Source: Secundilactobacillus silagei JCM 19001
GTDB lineage: Bacteria > Bacillota > Bacilli > Lactobacillales > Lactobacillaceae
Direction of reading: 5' to 3'
Assembly: GCF_002217945.1 (NCBI RefSeq)
Contig: NZ_BCMG01000006.1
Span: 95,008-159,007 of the forward strand
Length of the DNA: 64,000 nucleotides
Made by a program: the position numbers and the translations under genes
Shown here: piece by piece, positions 15,272 through 23,159 of the stretch
Layout: every line of letters starts with the position of its first letter
How positions within the stretch are numbered: the first letter of the stretch is position 1
The notes under the pieces: model-generated
What the model was told of the DNA's origin: nothing
Database searches by the model: none
Seen by the model: the letters and a program-made list of their open reading frames with translations, nothing else

Positions 15272-16162
15272 TTACTTTTCAAGCCAATGGGAAATACTCG
15301 GCCAGCTGTTCTTGGTGATGATCATCCGCGGTGCTAGTTGAAGATCATTCTCATCAGTCACGATCCCGTTATTCAAGGTGTAAATCACCTTTAGACCAGG
15401 CTGATGCACTAAGAAGTTTTGAACGATCGGCGTCCCACTACCGTATGGATAAGTAAAGATGGCCGATGTATGGCCGGTCTTTTGCTTCATTACTTTTTGA
15501 CTAGTGGCATAATCACTAGTGAATTTTGAATAGTTTTTCTTTAAGTTAAACGCCGGTGTGCCCTTGATCAGATAATGCATGTTATTAGTATGCACGCCTA
15601 ACGTCATTTTAGAACCCGCCGACTGACGTAACTTCAAGATCTGCGGCCAAGTCGCCAACTGTTCTCCGCCAATGTAGCTCCCGGTATTGCCGGTAATAAT
15701 TGAGGCGGTAAATGGATAACCGTAGTGTTTCATCACTGGTGCCGCATTTTCAGTCATCGTGCGATCAATATCATCAAAGGTCAAAACAACGTACTTGCCA
15801 TGAATCGGCCGATTATTCTTTAACATCTGCGCCATTTGAGCGGTTGAAATCACTTTAATGTGGTGCTGACGTAAAAAGCGCATTTGTTTTTTAAATTCTG
15901 AAAGGTTCACGTTATACACGTGCAGTTGATTATTGGGCGTTAAGGCCTCAACGCTTTTAACCATCATATCGTTATTGTTTAGGATCCGGTGGTAGCAAAA
16001 CACCATGATGCCGTTTTTAACCGTTGCATCACGGCTGGTCAGCGCGTAGTTTTCACGGCTGCCCAATTCAAATTTAGTACTCTTGCGGACGTTAACAGCA
16101 ATTAAACCGATAAACACAACGATCATAATTCCTAACAACCACTTACGCATTGTCTTTGTCAT
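15272..16162 (-). CDS. icaB: polysaccharide deacetylase (IcaB/PgaB-like)
   Basis: A 296-residue protein with an N-terminal signal anchor (about residues 6-24) and a NodB-type domain outside the membrane. Metal and catalytic residues are visible in YVVLTFDDID (TFDD) and in LGVHTNNMHY (His-x4-His); FTYPYGSGT is the following motif. IcaB/PgaB enzymes remove some acetyl groups from poly-beta-1,6-N-acetylglucosamine, giving the positive charges that hold the polymer to the cell. The ATG at 16162, with AAAGGCGG ahead, overlaps the icaD-like gene by 20 bases, so translation is coupled. It is the last gene of the three-gene operon. Confidence 0.82.
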   Translation of the reverse strand: MTKTMRKWLLGIMIVVFIGLIAVNVRKSTKFELGSRENYALTSRDATVKNGIMVFCYHRILNNNDMMVKSVEALTPNNQLHVYNVNLSEFKKQMRFLRQHHIKVISTAQMAQMLKNNRPIHGKYVVLTFDDIDRTMTENAAPVMKHYGYPFTASIITGNTGSYIGGEQLATWPQILKLRQSAGSKMTLGVHTNNMHYLIKGTPAFNLKKNYSKFTSDYATSQKVMKQKTGHTSAIFTYPYGSGTPIVQNFLVHQPGLKVIYTLNNGIVTDENDLQLAPRMIITKNSWPSISHWLEK

Positions 16163-16448
16163 TTGCTGCCGCCTTTCGCTTGAGATTTCGAATATGAACA
16201 ACGCTATACAGCGCGACTAAACCGCCAATGATAATGATCAAATAACCTAGCATTTTATAAAGGTGAAACGAGAGGTTAAACAGTGAGTAGTTCACGACCA
16301 ATGCATCCGAATAGATGCCAAAAATAAAACAGACGTTAATGGCTAACACGTAGATGGCGATGATCCACAATAAAATGAGCAGCAGCATCCGTCGTAACCG
16401 TGACCCCAAGGAGGTCTTTTTACGAATGACTAACTTATCTTTATCCAT
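16143..16448 (-). CDS. icaD: IcaD/PgaD-like accessory membrane protein
   Basis: A 101-residue protein with a basic N-terminus and two membrane helices (about residues 20-44 and 62-86), ending in a charged cytoplasmic tail. Sequence conservation in this family is low; the size, the two helices and the position between the glycosyltransferase (two bases upstream) and the deacetylase (overlapping) identify it as the IcaD/PgaD-type partner needed for full polymerase activity. It may bind the synthase and help export the chain. Confidence 0.7.
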   Translation of the reverse strand: MDKDKLVIRKKTSLGSRLRRMLLLILLWIIAIYVLAINVCFIFGIYSDALVVNYSLFNLSFHLYKMLGYLIIIIGGLVALYSVVHIRNLKRKAAANDKDNA

Positions 16449-16450
16449 TT

Positions 16451-17665
16451 TTAGACCCCCCGATCTGGGCTGGCCCAGGTGCCCTTACGTTTGGGATCAA
16501 GGAAGAATGACCCCAGTGCCGTAATGCAGCTGACCAGGTTAACCGCCCAATAGAAAATAAAGTACATTGGTAACAGCAACAGATCTTGCCAGTCAATATA
16601 GCCTTGGCGCTGAGAACTGGTAAACCCAATGATAAATTGGACGATACTGATCAGGGTCAAAACAAATAGGATCCCGCCGTCTAAAATAAGAGCGTGAGCA
16701 AAGATCATGGTCAAGAAATACAGCACGATCATGAAAAAGCAGCTCAATGCCCAGAGGTTACTGACCACCATATCAATCAGCAACCACTGTTCAGCCAGCT
16801 TACCGGTAAAGATCAGCTGCCGGTTACGAATCAAAACTTCCAAACCACCACGAGCCCAACGGCGGCGTTGCCGAATCAAGGCTTTTAGATGTTCCGGCAC
16901 CAAGATCCAGGACACCGCCTGCGGACAATAAGCAACGCGCCACTGGTGTGAATAGAGCTTCCAAGTCATATCAATGTCTTCCGTTAACGCCTCAACCGTC
17001 CAGCCCTTAACTTGCTGAATCGCTTGCTTGCGATACACCACGATCACACCAGAAACCGTTGTGATATGGCCCGTAATAAAGGACTGCCCCCGTTTGATAA
17101 TGTCAATGATCCCGATGTATTCCAACAACTGCAACCGTCCCAGCAACGTTGTTCGGTTACGGACAACGGGCCGACCGGCAACCGCGCCGACTTTGGGATC
17201 GTTGTAAAGTGGCAACATCATCTGTTTCAAGGCCTTCTGATCAATGTAAGAATCAGAATCCAGACACAGTAAGTATTCACCAGCTGCACTTTTTAGGCCA
17301 ACGTTTAGTGCGTTCGCTTTACCGCCGTTTTTGACGATTGGCACCACCTTGACCGGAAATTGAGTTCGGTACTGTTTCTGCAAGTCATACATGACCTTTA
17401 GCGTTTGATCAACACTGCCGTCATCAATTAAAATCAATTCAAGATTGTGATACGTCAAGTTGGCTACCGATTCAACCACTTCATGTAAAGTATCTTCCTC
17501 ATTATGAGCTGGAATCAAAACTGAGACCAGTTGCTCCGGTTCCCCTTTACCGGGTTTTTTTAAAGGAATTTGGCGTTGTTGTACACCAAAAAAGATTGCA
17601 CCCATGATCCACACAAGTGAGACGATCATTGGGTACAAAACTACAAATCCACTAAGTATATTCAT
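16451..17665 (-). CDS. icaA: poly-beta-1,6-N-acetylglucosamine synthase (IcaA/PgaC-like)
   Basis: A 404-residue GT2 processive glycosyltransferase. One N-terminal helix is followed by the cytoplasmic GT-A domain with VLIPAHNEED, LILIDDGSVD, LCLDSDSYID (the UDP-sugar/metal Asp), TEDIDMTWK (catalytic base) and the processive-synthase motif RQRRRWARGG (about residue 270); three to four membrane helices follow. It polymerises UDP-GlcNAc and threads the product through the membrane. It heads the three-gene unit and its ATG follows GGGAG. Hyaluronan- or cellulose-type synthases share these motifs; the icaD/icaB partners decide the call. Confidence 0.85.
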   Translation of the reverse strand: MNILSGFVVLYPMIVSLVWIMGAIFFGVQQRQIPLKKPGKGEPEQLVSVLIPAHNEEDTLHEVVESVANLTYHNLELILIDDGSVDQTLKVMYDLQKQYRTQFPVKVVPIVKNGGKANALNVGLKSAAGEYLLCLDSDSYIDQKALKQMMLPLYNDPKVGAVAGRPVVRNRTTLLGRLQLLEYIGIIDIIKRGQSFITGHITTVSGVIVVYRKQAIQQVKGWTVEALTEDIDMTWKLYSHQWRVAYCPQAVSWILVPEHLKALIRQRRRWARGGLEVLIRNRQLIFTGKLAEQWLLIDMVVSNLWALSCFFMIVLYFLTMIFAHALILDGGILFVLTLISIVQFIIGFTSSQRQGYIDWQDLLLLPMYFIFYWAVNLVSCITALGSFFLDPKRKGTWASPDRGV

Positions 17666-18011
17666 CTAAAAACTCCCTTGGCGATCTTCTCGCCGATATC
17701 TAGCAACTTGTTAAATTGCTAATTCAATCTTCAGATATGTGTGCTCACACATCAACTTTCACATTGTACTGGGACAACCCCGGCCCGTCAACACTTGTTC
17801 TTTTATCCGTTTTCAACTGACCCGGATAAAGGTTGATTAATACCAGTAATGTAACCGTACCCATGCCCTTAATTTCTAGAAGTTAAGAATTACTTAACTT
17901 GACGGTTTACTCATGTACACAATTAATCTGCAAGTCTTATTTGACTCCGAAGAAATAACGGTTAATAATTAATTAATGCTTAAATTAGATATCATATTCT
18001 TCGGAGGAATA
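17666..18011. promoter_or_regulatory. divergent control region between icaA and the lipoprotein gene
   Basis: This 346-base gap holds no gene but three clean inverted repeats: TAGCAA/TTGCTA (17701-17721), ATGTGTG/CACACAT separated by two bases (17737-17752), and AAGTTAAG/CTTAACTT separated by five (17880-17900). The last two are of operator size. The region must contain promoters for both strands; no clear -35/-10 pair stands out. Confidence 0.5.
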
Positions 18012-18671
18012 ATGAGTATACAAAAATTTCTGATGGTGATTCTGACGCTATCCGCTGTTCTATCATTAACTGCGTGCGGCAATCGGCCATCTAAATCAGC
18101 CAGTTCAACTGTCAATTCATATTCAACATCGCCGGTTCAAACATCCAGCGCCCAGAAAACTACACCCCAGAGATCCAGTCTAACCACGATGGGCAAGTTT
18201 GACCACGTTAAGACTGGTCATGAAGGTAGTTCAAGAAACCAAGTCTTCACTATTCTGGGGAAACCCGATAAAACGTCTAAAGCCACGAAAAAGGGTTCCA
18301 ATAAGGGGTCTACGGTCTACACTTGGAATCAGTCACAGCAAAAAAACATCAGTATTGATATCGTCAAAAACCGAGCTATTTCCAAAAACGTCTTTCAGAT
18401 CAACTCTTCAGCTAAGATCACCTCTGCGCAATATCACCAAATCAAAAAAACTACTCATCTCTCCGCGGTAAAACAACAACTTGGTCTACCGGCAGAAGAA
18501 ATGGTAATGGGCAACAAGGGACCTTATAGTTCTCAAACCATCGTTTATCTGGCTAAAAATAAGCAGCAATCGTATACGTTTAACTTTATCAATCAACGAT
18601 TAGCTGATAAAACGGCTTCTACCTCAAAAGACAAAACCGTCAAATCTCAAAATACTCACCCCATTAAATAA
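18012..18671 (+). CDS. lipoprotein with DUF3862/BamE-like repeats
   Basis: A 219-residue secreted lipoprotein. The signal peptide ends in the lipobox LTAC with Cys22. A Ser/Thr-rich linker (about 25-65) follows, then two related units: KFDHVKTGHEGSSRNQVFTI-LGKP and a second, weaker one ending VKQQLGLP. These match the SmpA/BamE-like DUF3862 pattern of cell-surface lipoproteins. The ATG at 18012 follows GGAGGAATA; a frame-extending ATG 36 bases earlier has no site. The basic C-terminus ends in a 23-bp tandem duplication that contains the stop codon. It is divergent from the ica-like operon. Function unknown. Confidence 0.72.
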   Translation: MSIQKFLMVILTLSAVLSLTACGNRPSKSASSTVNSYSTSPVQTSSAQKTTPQRSSLTTMGKFDHVKTGHEGSSRNQVFTILGKPDKTSKATKKGSNKGSTVYTWNQSQQKNISIDIVKNRAISKNVFQINSSAKITSAQYHQIKKTTHLSAVKQQLGLPAEEMVMGNKGPYSSQTIVYLAKNKQQSYTFNFINQRLADKTASTSKDKTVKSQNTHPIK

Positions 18672-18699
18672 CTTAAACTCACCCCATTAAATAACTTAA
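18654..18699 (+). repeat. perfect 23-bp tandem duplication over a stop codon
   Basis: The 23-base unit at 18654-18676 is repeated exactly at 18677-18699. The lipoprotein stop (TAA, 18669-18671) is inside the first copy, so the second copy is untranslated. Confidence 0.9.
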
Positions 18700-18735
18700 T
18701 TTGTAAGAAAATGTAAAAATCCTGTATAAAATTAC

Positions 18736-18765
18736 TTTACAAAACCACTCAAAATAGTGTATGAT
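18736..18765 (+). promoter_or_regulatory. promoter of tRNA-Leu
   Basis: TTTACA, an 18-base spacer and TATGAT end 15 bases before the mature tRNA. Confidence 0.65.
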
Positions 18766-18780
18766 TATTCCTGTTGTGAT

Positions 18781-18864
18781 GCCCCGGTGGCGGAACTGGC
18801 AGACGCGCAGCGTTCAGGTCGCTGTTTGGGCAACCAAGTACAGGTTCGAATCCTGCTCGGGGCA
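18781..18864 (+). tRNA. tRNA-Leu (anticodon CAG)
   Basis: An 84-base class II tRNA. The acceptor GCCCCGG pairs with TCGGGGC, the anticodon stem CAGCG/CGCTG encloses TTCAGGT (anticodon CAG), a variable arm is present, and GGTTCGAATCC forms the T-arm. It is a single gene with its own promoter and terminator. Confidence 0.94.
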
Positions 18865-18874
18865 TAATAATATA

Positions 18875-18915
18875 GGACTACCGTTAAATTAACGTTTAGC
18901 GATAGTCCTTTTTTG
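18875..18915 (+). terminator. terminator after tRNA-Leu
   Basis: GGACTA pairs with TAGTCC around an inner imperfect stem, followed by six T. Confidence 0.8.
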
Positions 18916-19385
18916 TGCATTAAAAATTAAAGCATTTTCCTTATCTTATATAGAAGATTTGTAACTAGTTTAAAGTGTATGACATGCTATTTGGCAGAAA
19001 ATGTATCGTCACAAGGAATATTAACTCTGGGGGACCAATTCAAATTGAATTAGCCCCTTTGTATTCTGTATGTAAATTCAATTTTATTCTAATTTAATTT
19101 TAATCACAAATATCGTTCAAATTGGTTATTAAAGCCTCAAAAAACATCAGTCTATTGTTTTTCATTATTACTAAATACCATTTAATTTTTCATTTACAGT
19201 CTATTCTGGTTAAGATGCTGATTAATAAACGTTTATAGTATTTCGTTCAACCCATAAAATGATAAATTATTTTATTTTTTTCAAACCTAATTTAAATGGC
19301 TAAGTAACCCTACTGCAACAAGCAAACGCCTACTAATTATTTATCATTAAAACAAAATTAGAATATTGAATATTTAATCATTAAC
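18916..19385. other. AT-rich stretch without a gene
   Basis: No open frame of useful length on either strand. Composition is clearly richer in A+T than the flanks. The only structure seen is a weak hairpin near 19031-19058 (GGGG and AATTCAAATTGAATT closing on CCCC). Confidence 0.6.
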
Positions 19386-19413
19386 TTGTAATTAAACACA
19401 AGTGGTTTATAAT
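19386..19413 (+). promoter_or_regulatory. promoter of the AEC transporter gene
   Basis: TTGTAA, a 16-base spacer and a perfect TATAAT. Confidence 0.65.
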
Positions 19414-19447
19414 CTAACATTAATAAGTTGAGGGGATGATTGATGAT

Positions 19448-20359
19448 ATGTTACAAACACTATTATTTGCTTTATTACCCATTTTGGTCACCATTGCTTT
19501 AGGTTACTTTGCAGCTGCCCGCCATTACTTTGACGACAATGACAGTCGCATGCTGGTTCGCTTAGTCATGAATTTTATGCTGCCACTGAGCGTTTTTTCT
19601 GGGATTTGGAGCACACCGCGAAAAATCATCATCAAAGATATTCCATTAGCTACCTGGCTATTAGTGAGCATCATTGGCTGCTACCTGATTTTCTTAGTCC
19701 TTTACCGGTATCTATTCCATACCAACCTACATATTGCATCACTTCGGGCAATGTCGGTTGCTGACCCGTCCGTTCCGTTTATCGGGTCCGCTATCTTGCC
19801 TCTCATTTTTGGTGATTCTTTAAGTGCGATTACCATTGGTGTCTGCACCCTGATCATCAACATCATCATGCTGCCAATGGTTTTCGGTGCACTGAGCCGT
19901 GGCCAATCCCTAGGTGCGCGCATTATCAGTACCTTACGCAAACCATTAGTTGCCTCAGCATTACTGGGATTTATTCTCGCCTTACTGGGTTGGCAAATGC
20001 CCCCAGAATTAGCCGGTTCGTTTGAACTACTGGGCAAAGGTGCCGGTGGTTTAGCCATCTTTGCAACCGGGATCATTTTATTCACCCGTAAGATTTTGGT
20101 TAACCGCGTCATTGTTGCCACCGTCTTTTCCAAGAATATTTTGTTTCCAGTCGTGATCTGGGCCTTGATGCTGTTGATCCATGCCCCTTCTGAATTACAG
20201 CGAATCGTCGTTTTAACGCTGGCCATTCCAACGGCCACGATGCCTACTAGTTTGGCGATTCAATTTAAGGTCAACGAATCTGAATTGGCTTCAACGCAAT
20301 TTTGGAGCACCGTTTGTTCGTTTGTTACCCTAGCAGCGTTCTTAGTCGCACTCGGTTAA
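19448..20359 (+). CDS. AEC family transporter (malate permease-like)
   Basis: A 303-residue integral membrane protein with about ten helices in two inverted halves. The family signature lies in LVRLVMNFMLPLSVFSGIW (helix 2) and the LTLAIPTATMPTSLAIQF stretch near the C-terminus. Auxin efflux carrier (AEC) proteins of lactic acid bacteria move small organic acids such as malate, often as exchangers; the substrate here is not evident and no decarboxylase is next to it. The ATG at 19448 is preferred over 19436 because AGGGG touches the earlier codon; either is possible. It is monocistronic. Confidence 0.83.
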   Translation: MLQTLLFALLPILVTIALGYFAAARHYFDDNDSRMLVRLVMNFMLPLSVFSGIWSTPRKIIIKDIPLATWLLVSIIGCYLIFLVLYRYLFHTNLHIASLRAMSVADPSVPFIGSAILPLIFGDSLSAITIGVCTLIINIIMLPMVFGALSRGQSLGARIISTLRKPLVASALLGFILALLGWQMPPELAGSFELLGKGAGGLAIFATGIILFTRKILVNRVIVATVFSKNILFPVVIWALMLLIHAPSELQRIVVLTLAIPTATMPTSLAIQFKVNESELASTQFWSTVCSFVTLAAFLVALG

Positions 20360-20366
20360 AAATTCT

Positions 20367-20436
20367 CAACAAATAACCAGCCTAGTAACTCATTTCCTAT
20401 ACTCAGGAACCTAGCTACTATGCTGGTTATTTGTTG
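20367..20436. terminator. hairpin downstream of the AEC gene
   Basis: Perfect 15-bp arms at 20367-20381 and 20422-20436, with a 40-base partly paired interior. No T-run follows. It separates two converging genes, so termination or mRNA protection are both possible. Confidence 0.5.
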
Positions 20437-20475
20437 GCTATTGAATTAAGAAATCGGTTTTATAGTTGGACAACC

Positions 20476-20793
20476 TCAGTTATGACTCTCATCCGTCGTT
20501 GTATCTTTGGCTGCTTTTTTCGGCAATGCGATTACGGTGCCGTAACCGTGGACCACGAGAAACTTTGGTGCAACGTTCATCCGCACGACCTCAGTGTTGA
20601 ACGAAACGTCCACCACCCCGTCACCATTGCGCTTCTGTGCTTGTTCAAACAGTTTTTGCTTGGCTTGATCAAACAGGTCATCAAACTTTGAAAATTCATC
20701 CGGTCTTTCCGAACTCAGCATCGTGGAAACCGTTACAGCAATCACGCCCTTAATAATATGGGCCTGATTAAAACTACCGGTTGACATAAACAT
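20476..20793 (-). CDS. YbjQ (UPF0145) family protein
   Basis: A 105-residue protein resembling the YbjQ/UPF0145 family. The features are the N-terminal strand leading to IIKGVIAVTVSTML, an amphipathic helix (FSKFDDLFDQAKQKLFEQAQ) and the strand VVDVSFNTEV, which matches the family's alternating pattern; members assemble into pentamers and have been called heavy-metal-binding-like, without proof of function. The usual tail is replaced by a charged one ending KKAAKDTTTDESHN. The ATG follows AGGGG at eight bases. Monocistronic. Confidence 0.65.
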   Translation of the reverse strand: MFMSTGSFNQAHIIKGVIAVTVSTMLSSERPDEFSKFDDLFDQAKQKLFEQAQKRNGDGVVDVSFNTEVVRMNVAPKFLVVHGYGTVIALPKKAAKDTTTDESHN

Positions 20794-20873
20794 TTTACCA
20801 ACCCCTCTTTCATTAATTATACCGAATTTGATGATTTAGCGCAGGATTTCATAGAAAAAGCTCATCTTAATAC

Positions 20874-20900
20874 TTGACTATTTCCAGTTTATGCTATAAT
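20874..20900 (+). promoter_or_regulatory. promoter of bioY
   Basis: TTGACT and a perfect TATAAT, with a short 15-base spacer. I see no BirA-type operator (TTGTTAAC dyad) around it. Confidence 0.5.
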
Positions 20901-20928
20901 TTTAATATCCCTTATTTGGAGGTTAATC

Positions 20929-21480
20929 ATGAATCCCAATCATTCTTTGCTCAGTTGGATCCTCGCAAGTCAATTTGCGGCTATTCTGGTCGTCTGTTCC
21001 AAGCTGACCATTCCGCTGGGACCAATTCCGCTCACTGGTCAGACACTTGCTGTGGGCATAATTGCCTCACTTTTAACCGTCAGAACTGCTCAAAAAGCCA
21101 TCTTTTTATACTTGCTGCTGGGCTTAATTGGACTGCCAGTATTTGCCGGTAGTGCCACCAGTCTGGCTGCCCTGTTTGGTCCGACGGCTGGGTATCTGTG
21201 GGGCTTTTTCCTCTACGTGACACTTACCAGTTGGTGGTTACGGTCGCGTCGTAAAACCACCATTAACCTGCTAGTCGCCAATTTACCTGGCGCCCTTATC
21301 CAATTAGTGCTTGGCAGTCTCTGGCTAACCGTTAGCAACCAGTTAAACTTGACCGCTGCTTTGCTAACCGGGCTTTTTCCCTTCCTGATCCCAGCCGTCA
21401 TTAAAATTATCATGGTGGCCGCCATCGTTCAATTGGTGCAGCAACGGGTATCATTACCGTTGGGACGCGGAACGAATTAA
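20929..21480 (+). CDS. bioY: biotin ECF transporter substrate-binding subunit BioY
   Basis: A 183-residue membrane protein with six helices. The BioY hallmarks are ILVVCSKLTIPLGPIPLTGQ at the start of helix 2, and YLLLGLIGLPVFAG, with GPTAGYLWGF after it. BioY captures biotin in the membrane and is driven by the shared ECF ATPase module, which is not encoded here. The protein is slightly shorter than typical BioY and ends in a basic tail. TTGGAGG precedes the ATG. It is a single gene with a clear promoter; many lactobacilli are biotin auxotrophs that depend on it. Confidence 0.92.
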   Translation: MNPNHSLLSWILASQFAAILVVCSKLTIPLGPIPLTGQTLAVGIIASLLTVRTAQKAIFLYLLLGLIGLPVFAGSATSLAALFGPTAGYLWGFFLYVTLTSWWLRSRRKTTINLLVANLPGALIQLVLGSLWLTVSNQLNLTAALLTGLFPFLIPAVIKIIMVAAIVQLVQQRVSLPLGRGTN

Positions 21481-21610
21481 TCGCATAAATGTGATACTAA
21501 TTACGCCAGGTTGATAGACAAATTAGTCGGAACACGATAAAATAATAGCGACAGAGCAATTTAGTTGCACACGATTAATTACCTGCAATACTCGAAAGGA
21601 AGGTTTTCAC

Positions 21611-22075
21611 ATGCCTAACTCAACGCCACGCCGATTAGACGACCAGCTGTGCTTCGCCTTTTATAGCGTCAGCAAAAAATTTAACCATTTCTATCAGGAT
21701 GCTTTAAAACCGTTTCATCTGACTTACCCGCAGTACATCACTTTATTAGCCCTTTGGGAGACTTCCCCCATGACCGTTCGCGAACTTGGCAGTCACTTAA
21801 ACCTTGATAGTGGCACTTTGACCCCGCTGTTAAAACGGTTAGAAAAACAGGGCTGGATCTCACGCAAGCGTAGTGATCAAGATGAACGCCAAGTCAACGT
21901 GGCCCTGACTGATTACGCGCTGCAAAAACGCGATGAGGTGTACGCCCGCGTCAATAGTTGTGTCGATCTCATCTCATTTGATAATATGGACTACCAGCAA
22001 TTTTTAGGCAGTATTCACCACGTTATGGATGAACTGGATACGATCAGTGACAAAAATCTCATTCACGAATCTTAA
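21611..22075 (+). CDS. ohrR: MarR-family peroxide sensor OhrR
   Basis: A 154-residue winged-helix repressor. The OhrR signature LDDQLCFAFYSVSKKF is present, with the single reactive cysteine at residue 14 (Cys15 in B. subtilis). The winged helix spans about residues 50-105 (TVRELGSHLNLDSGTLTPLL and RKRSDQDERQVNV). Oxidation of the Cys by organic hydroperoxides releases DNA and induces Ohr. No ohr gene is next to it in this window, which is unusual. Upstream, GCAATTTAGTTGC is a short dyad of the AATT type that could be its own operator. Confidence 0.85.
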   Translation: MPNSTPRRLDDQLCFAFYSVSKKFNHFYQDALKPFHLTYPQYITLLALWETSPMTVRELGSHLNLDSGTLTPLLKRLEKQGWISRKRSDQDERQVNVALTDYALQKRDEVYARVNSCVDLISFDNMDYQQFLGSIHHVMDELDTISDKNLIHES

Positions 22076-22087
22076 TTAACCTCACAT

Positions 22088-22137
22088 TGAAAAGGGCTTT
22101 GACACCGGTGATTATTCGCTGTGTCAAAGCCTTTTTA
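22088..22137. terminator. bidirectional terminator
   Basis: The arms GGCTTTGACAC / GTGTCAAAGCC, flanked by A-rich and T-rich tails, separate the converging ohrR and CPBP genes. Confidence 0.85.
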
Positions 22138-22143
22138 ATGTCG

Positions 22144-22851
22144 TTAATGAATCATAGCTGCCATTCCAACCATGGCAATTAAATTATTCAACATATGCAG
22201 TCCAATCGACGCCGCTAAATTGTTGGTGCGGCGATACGTGTAGGCCAAAAAACAACCTAACGTCATGTAGATCAAATAACTGATGATCGTGGTACTGGCA
22301 TGGGCTAACGAAAAGAAGATTGCGCTCACCAGGATGGGCAGCCAAAAGCTCTCCGGTTTAAAGAAGGCATTCATGAGGTAGCCCCGAAACAGCAGTTCTT
22401 CGGCAATGGGCGACAGAAAAATACCGGAAAACATCAGCAGATAAAAGATCCAGTGGTCACTGGACAGTAAATACTTAATCGCCTCGTTGTTAGCGGTCTG
22501 CGTTTGATGAAAGACACTGCGATTAACCCAATTTAAAACCATTTCAAGGGCAATCGCGCAAACAAACGCCGTCACGATCAACTGAATGTCCTTCAGTGTC
22601 GGCCAATGCCAGTATGGCTGACTGGTCACCCGTTTCAAACTGGCATTTAAGGCCAAAATAATGACGATAAACCCACCAATATAAAGTACCGCCAGTAAAC
22701 TGCGCAGCAAAATCTGGTTTTGAGCTGCTTTGCGGACCCATAAAAGCACCACTGGGACTGCCTCAATCGCAACAAAAAACGTTGCAAATAATAGGATTCT
22801 CGTGAACATCGACGGTCTTGCCGGATCACTTGGAAGTTTAAACTGTTGCAT
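22144..22851 (-). CDS. CPBP family intramembrane metalloprotease
   Basis: A 235-residue membrane protein with about seven helices and the CPBP/Abi (Rce1-like) motifs: AEELLFRGYLMN (EExxxR, about residue 167), ISAIFFSLAHAS (FxxxH) and GLHMLNN (HxxxN/D) near the C-terminus. The family includes bacteriocin self-immunity proteins (PlnI-like) and proteases of unknown substrate. It is the last gene of a three-gene minus-strand unit; the gap to the upstream gene is 38 bases. No bacteriocin gene is visible nearby, so an immunity role is only a possibility. Confidence 0.85.
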   Translation of the reverse strand: MQQFKLPSDPARPSMFTRILLFATFFVAIEAVPVVLLWVRKAAQNQILLRSLLAVLYIGGFIVIILALNASLKRVTSQPYWHWPTLKDIQLIVTAFVCAIALEMVLNWVNRSVFHQTQTANNEAIKYLLSSDHWIFYLLMFSGIFLSPIAEELLFRGYLMNAFFKPESFWLPILVSAIFFSLAHASTTIISYLIYMTLGCFLAYTYRRTNNLAASIGLHMLNNLIAMVGMAAMIH

Positions 22852-22889
22852 GTCACTACCCCTGTTCTATGTAAAGTCAGTCAGCAAGA

Positions 22890-23138
22890 TCAATGCTGGC
22901 CTTCCTCGTTATTTTTATTTTGTTCAGCTGTTTTGGCAGCTTTATGCCGTAAAGCGTTTGGCCGATAGATCAGTAACAAATACAAAATGGTCACTAAAAT
23001 CATCGAAACTAACCAAGCAATCAACCAGGTAATGATGGTCCCCACGCTGGTAGGCACCCAATTGCGAGTCAAATACACCGTGCTGCCAATGATCACTACT
23101 GGCAGTAAAACCATTAAAAAATAAGCTAAACCCTTCAA
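22890..23138 (-). CDS. small two-helix membrane protein
   Basis: An 82-residue protein with two membrane helices (about residues 4-22 and 33-57) and a charged, Lys/Glu/Asn-rich cytoplasmic tail. I do not recognise a family. It sits between two genes of the same strand with gaps of 38 and 21 bases, so it is likely part of one transcript with the CPBP protease. GAGGTTCTCACTT precedes its ATG. Confidence 0.55.
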   Translation of the reverse strand: MKGLAYFLMVLLPVVIIGSTVYLTRNWVPTSVGTIITWLIAWLVSMILVTILYLLLIYRPNALRHKAAKTAEQNKNNEEGQH

Positions 23139-23159
23139 GTGAGAACCTCGGTTTCTAAA

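Noticed and set aside
19031..19058. Weak hairpin in the AT-rich stretch as a terminator
   Set aside because: The stem is interrupted, only three T follow, and no transcript is expected to end there.
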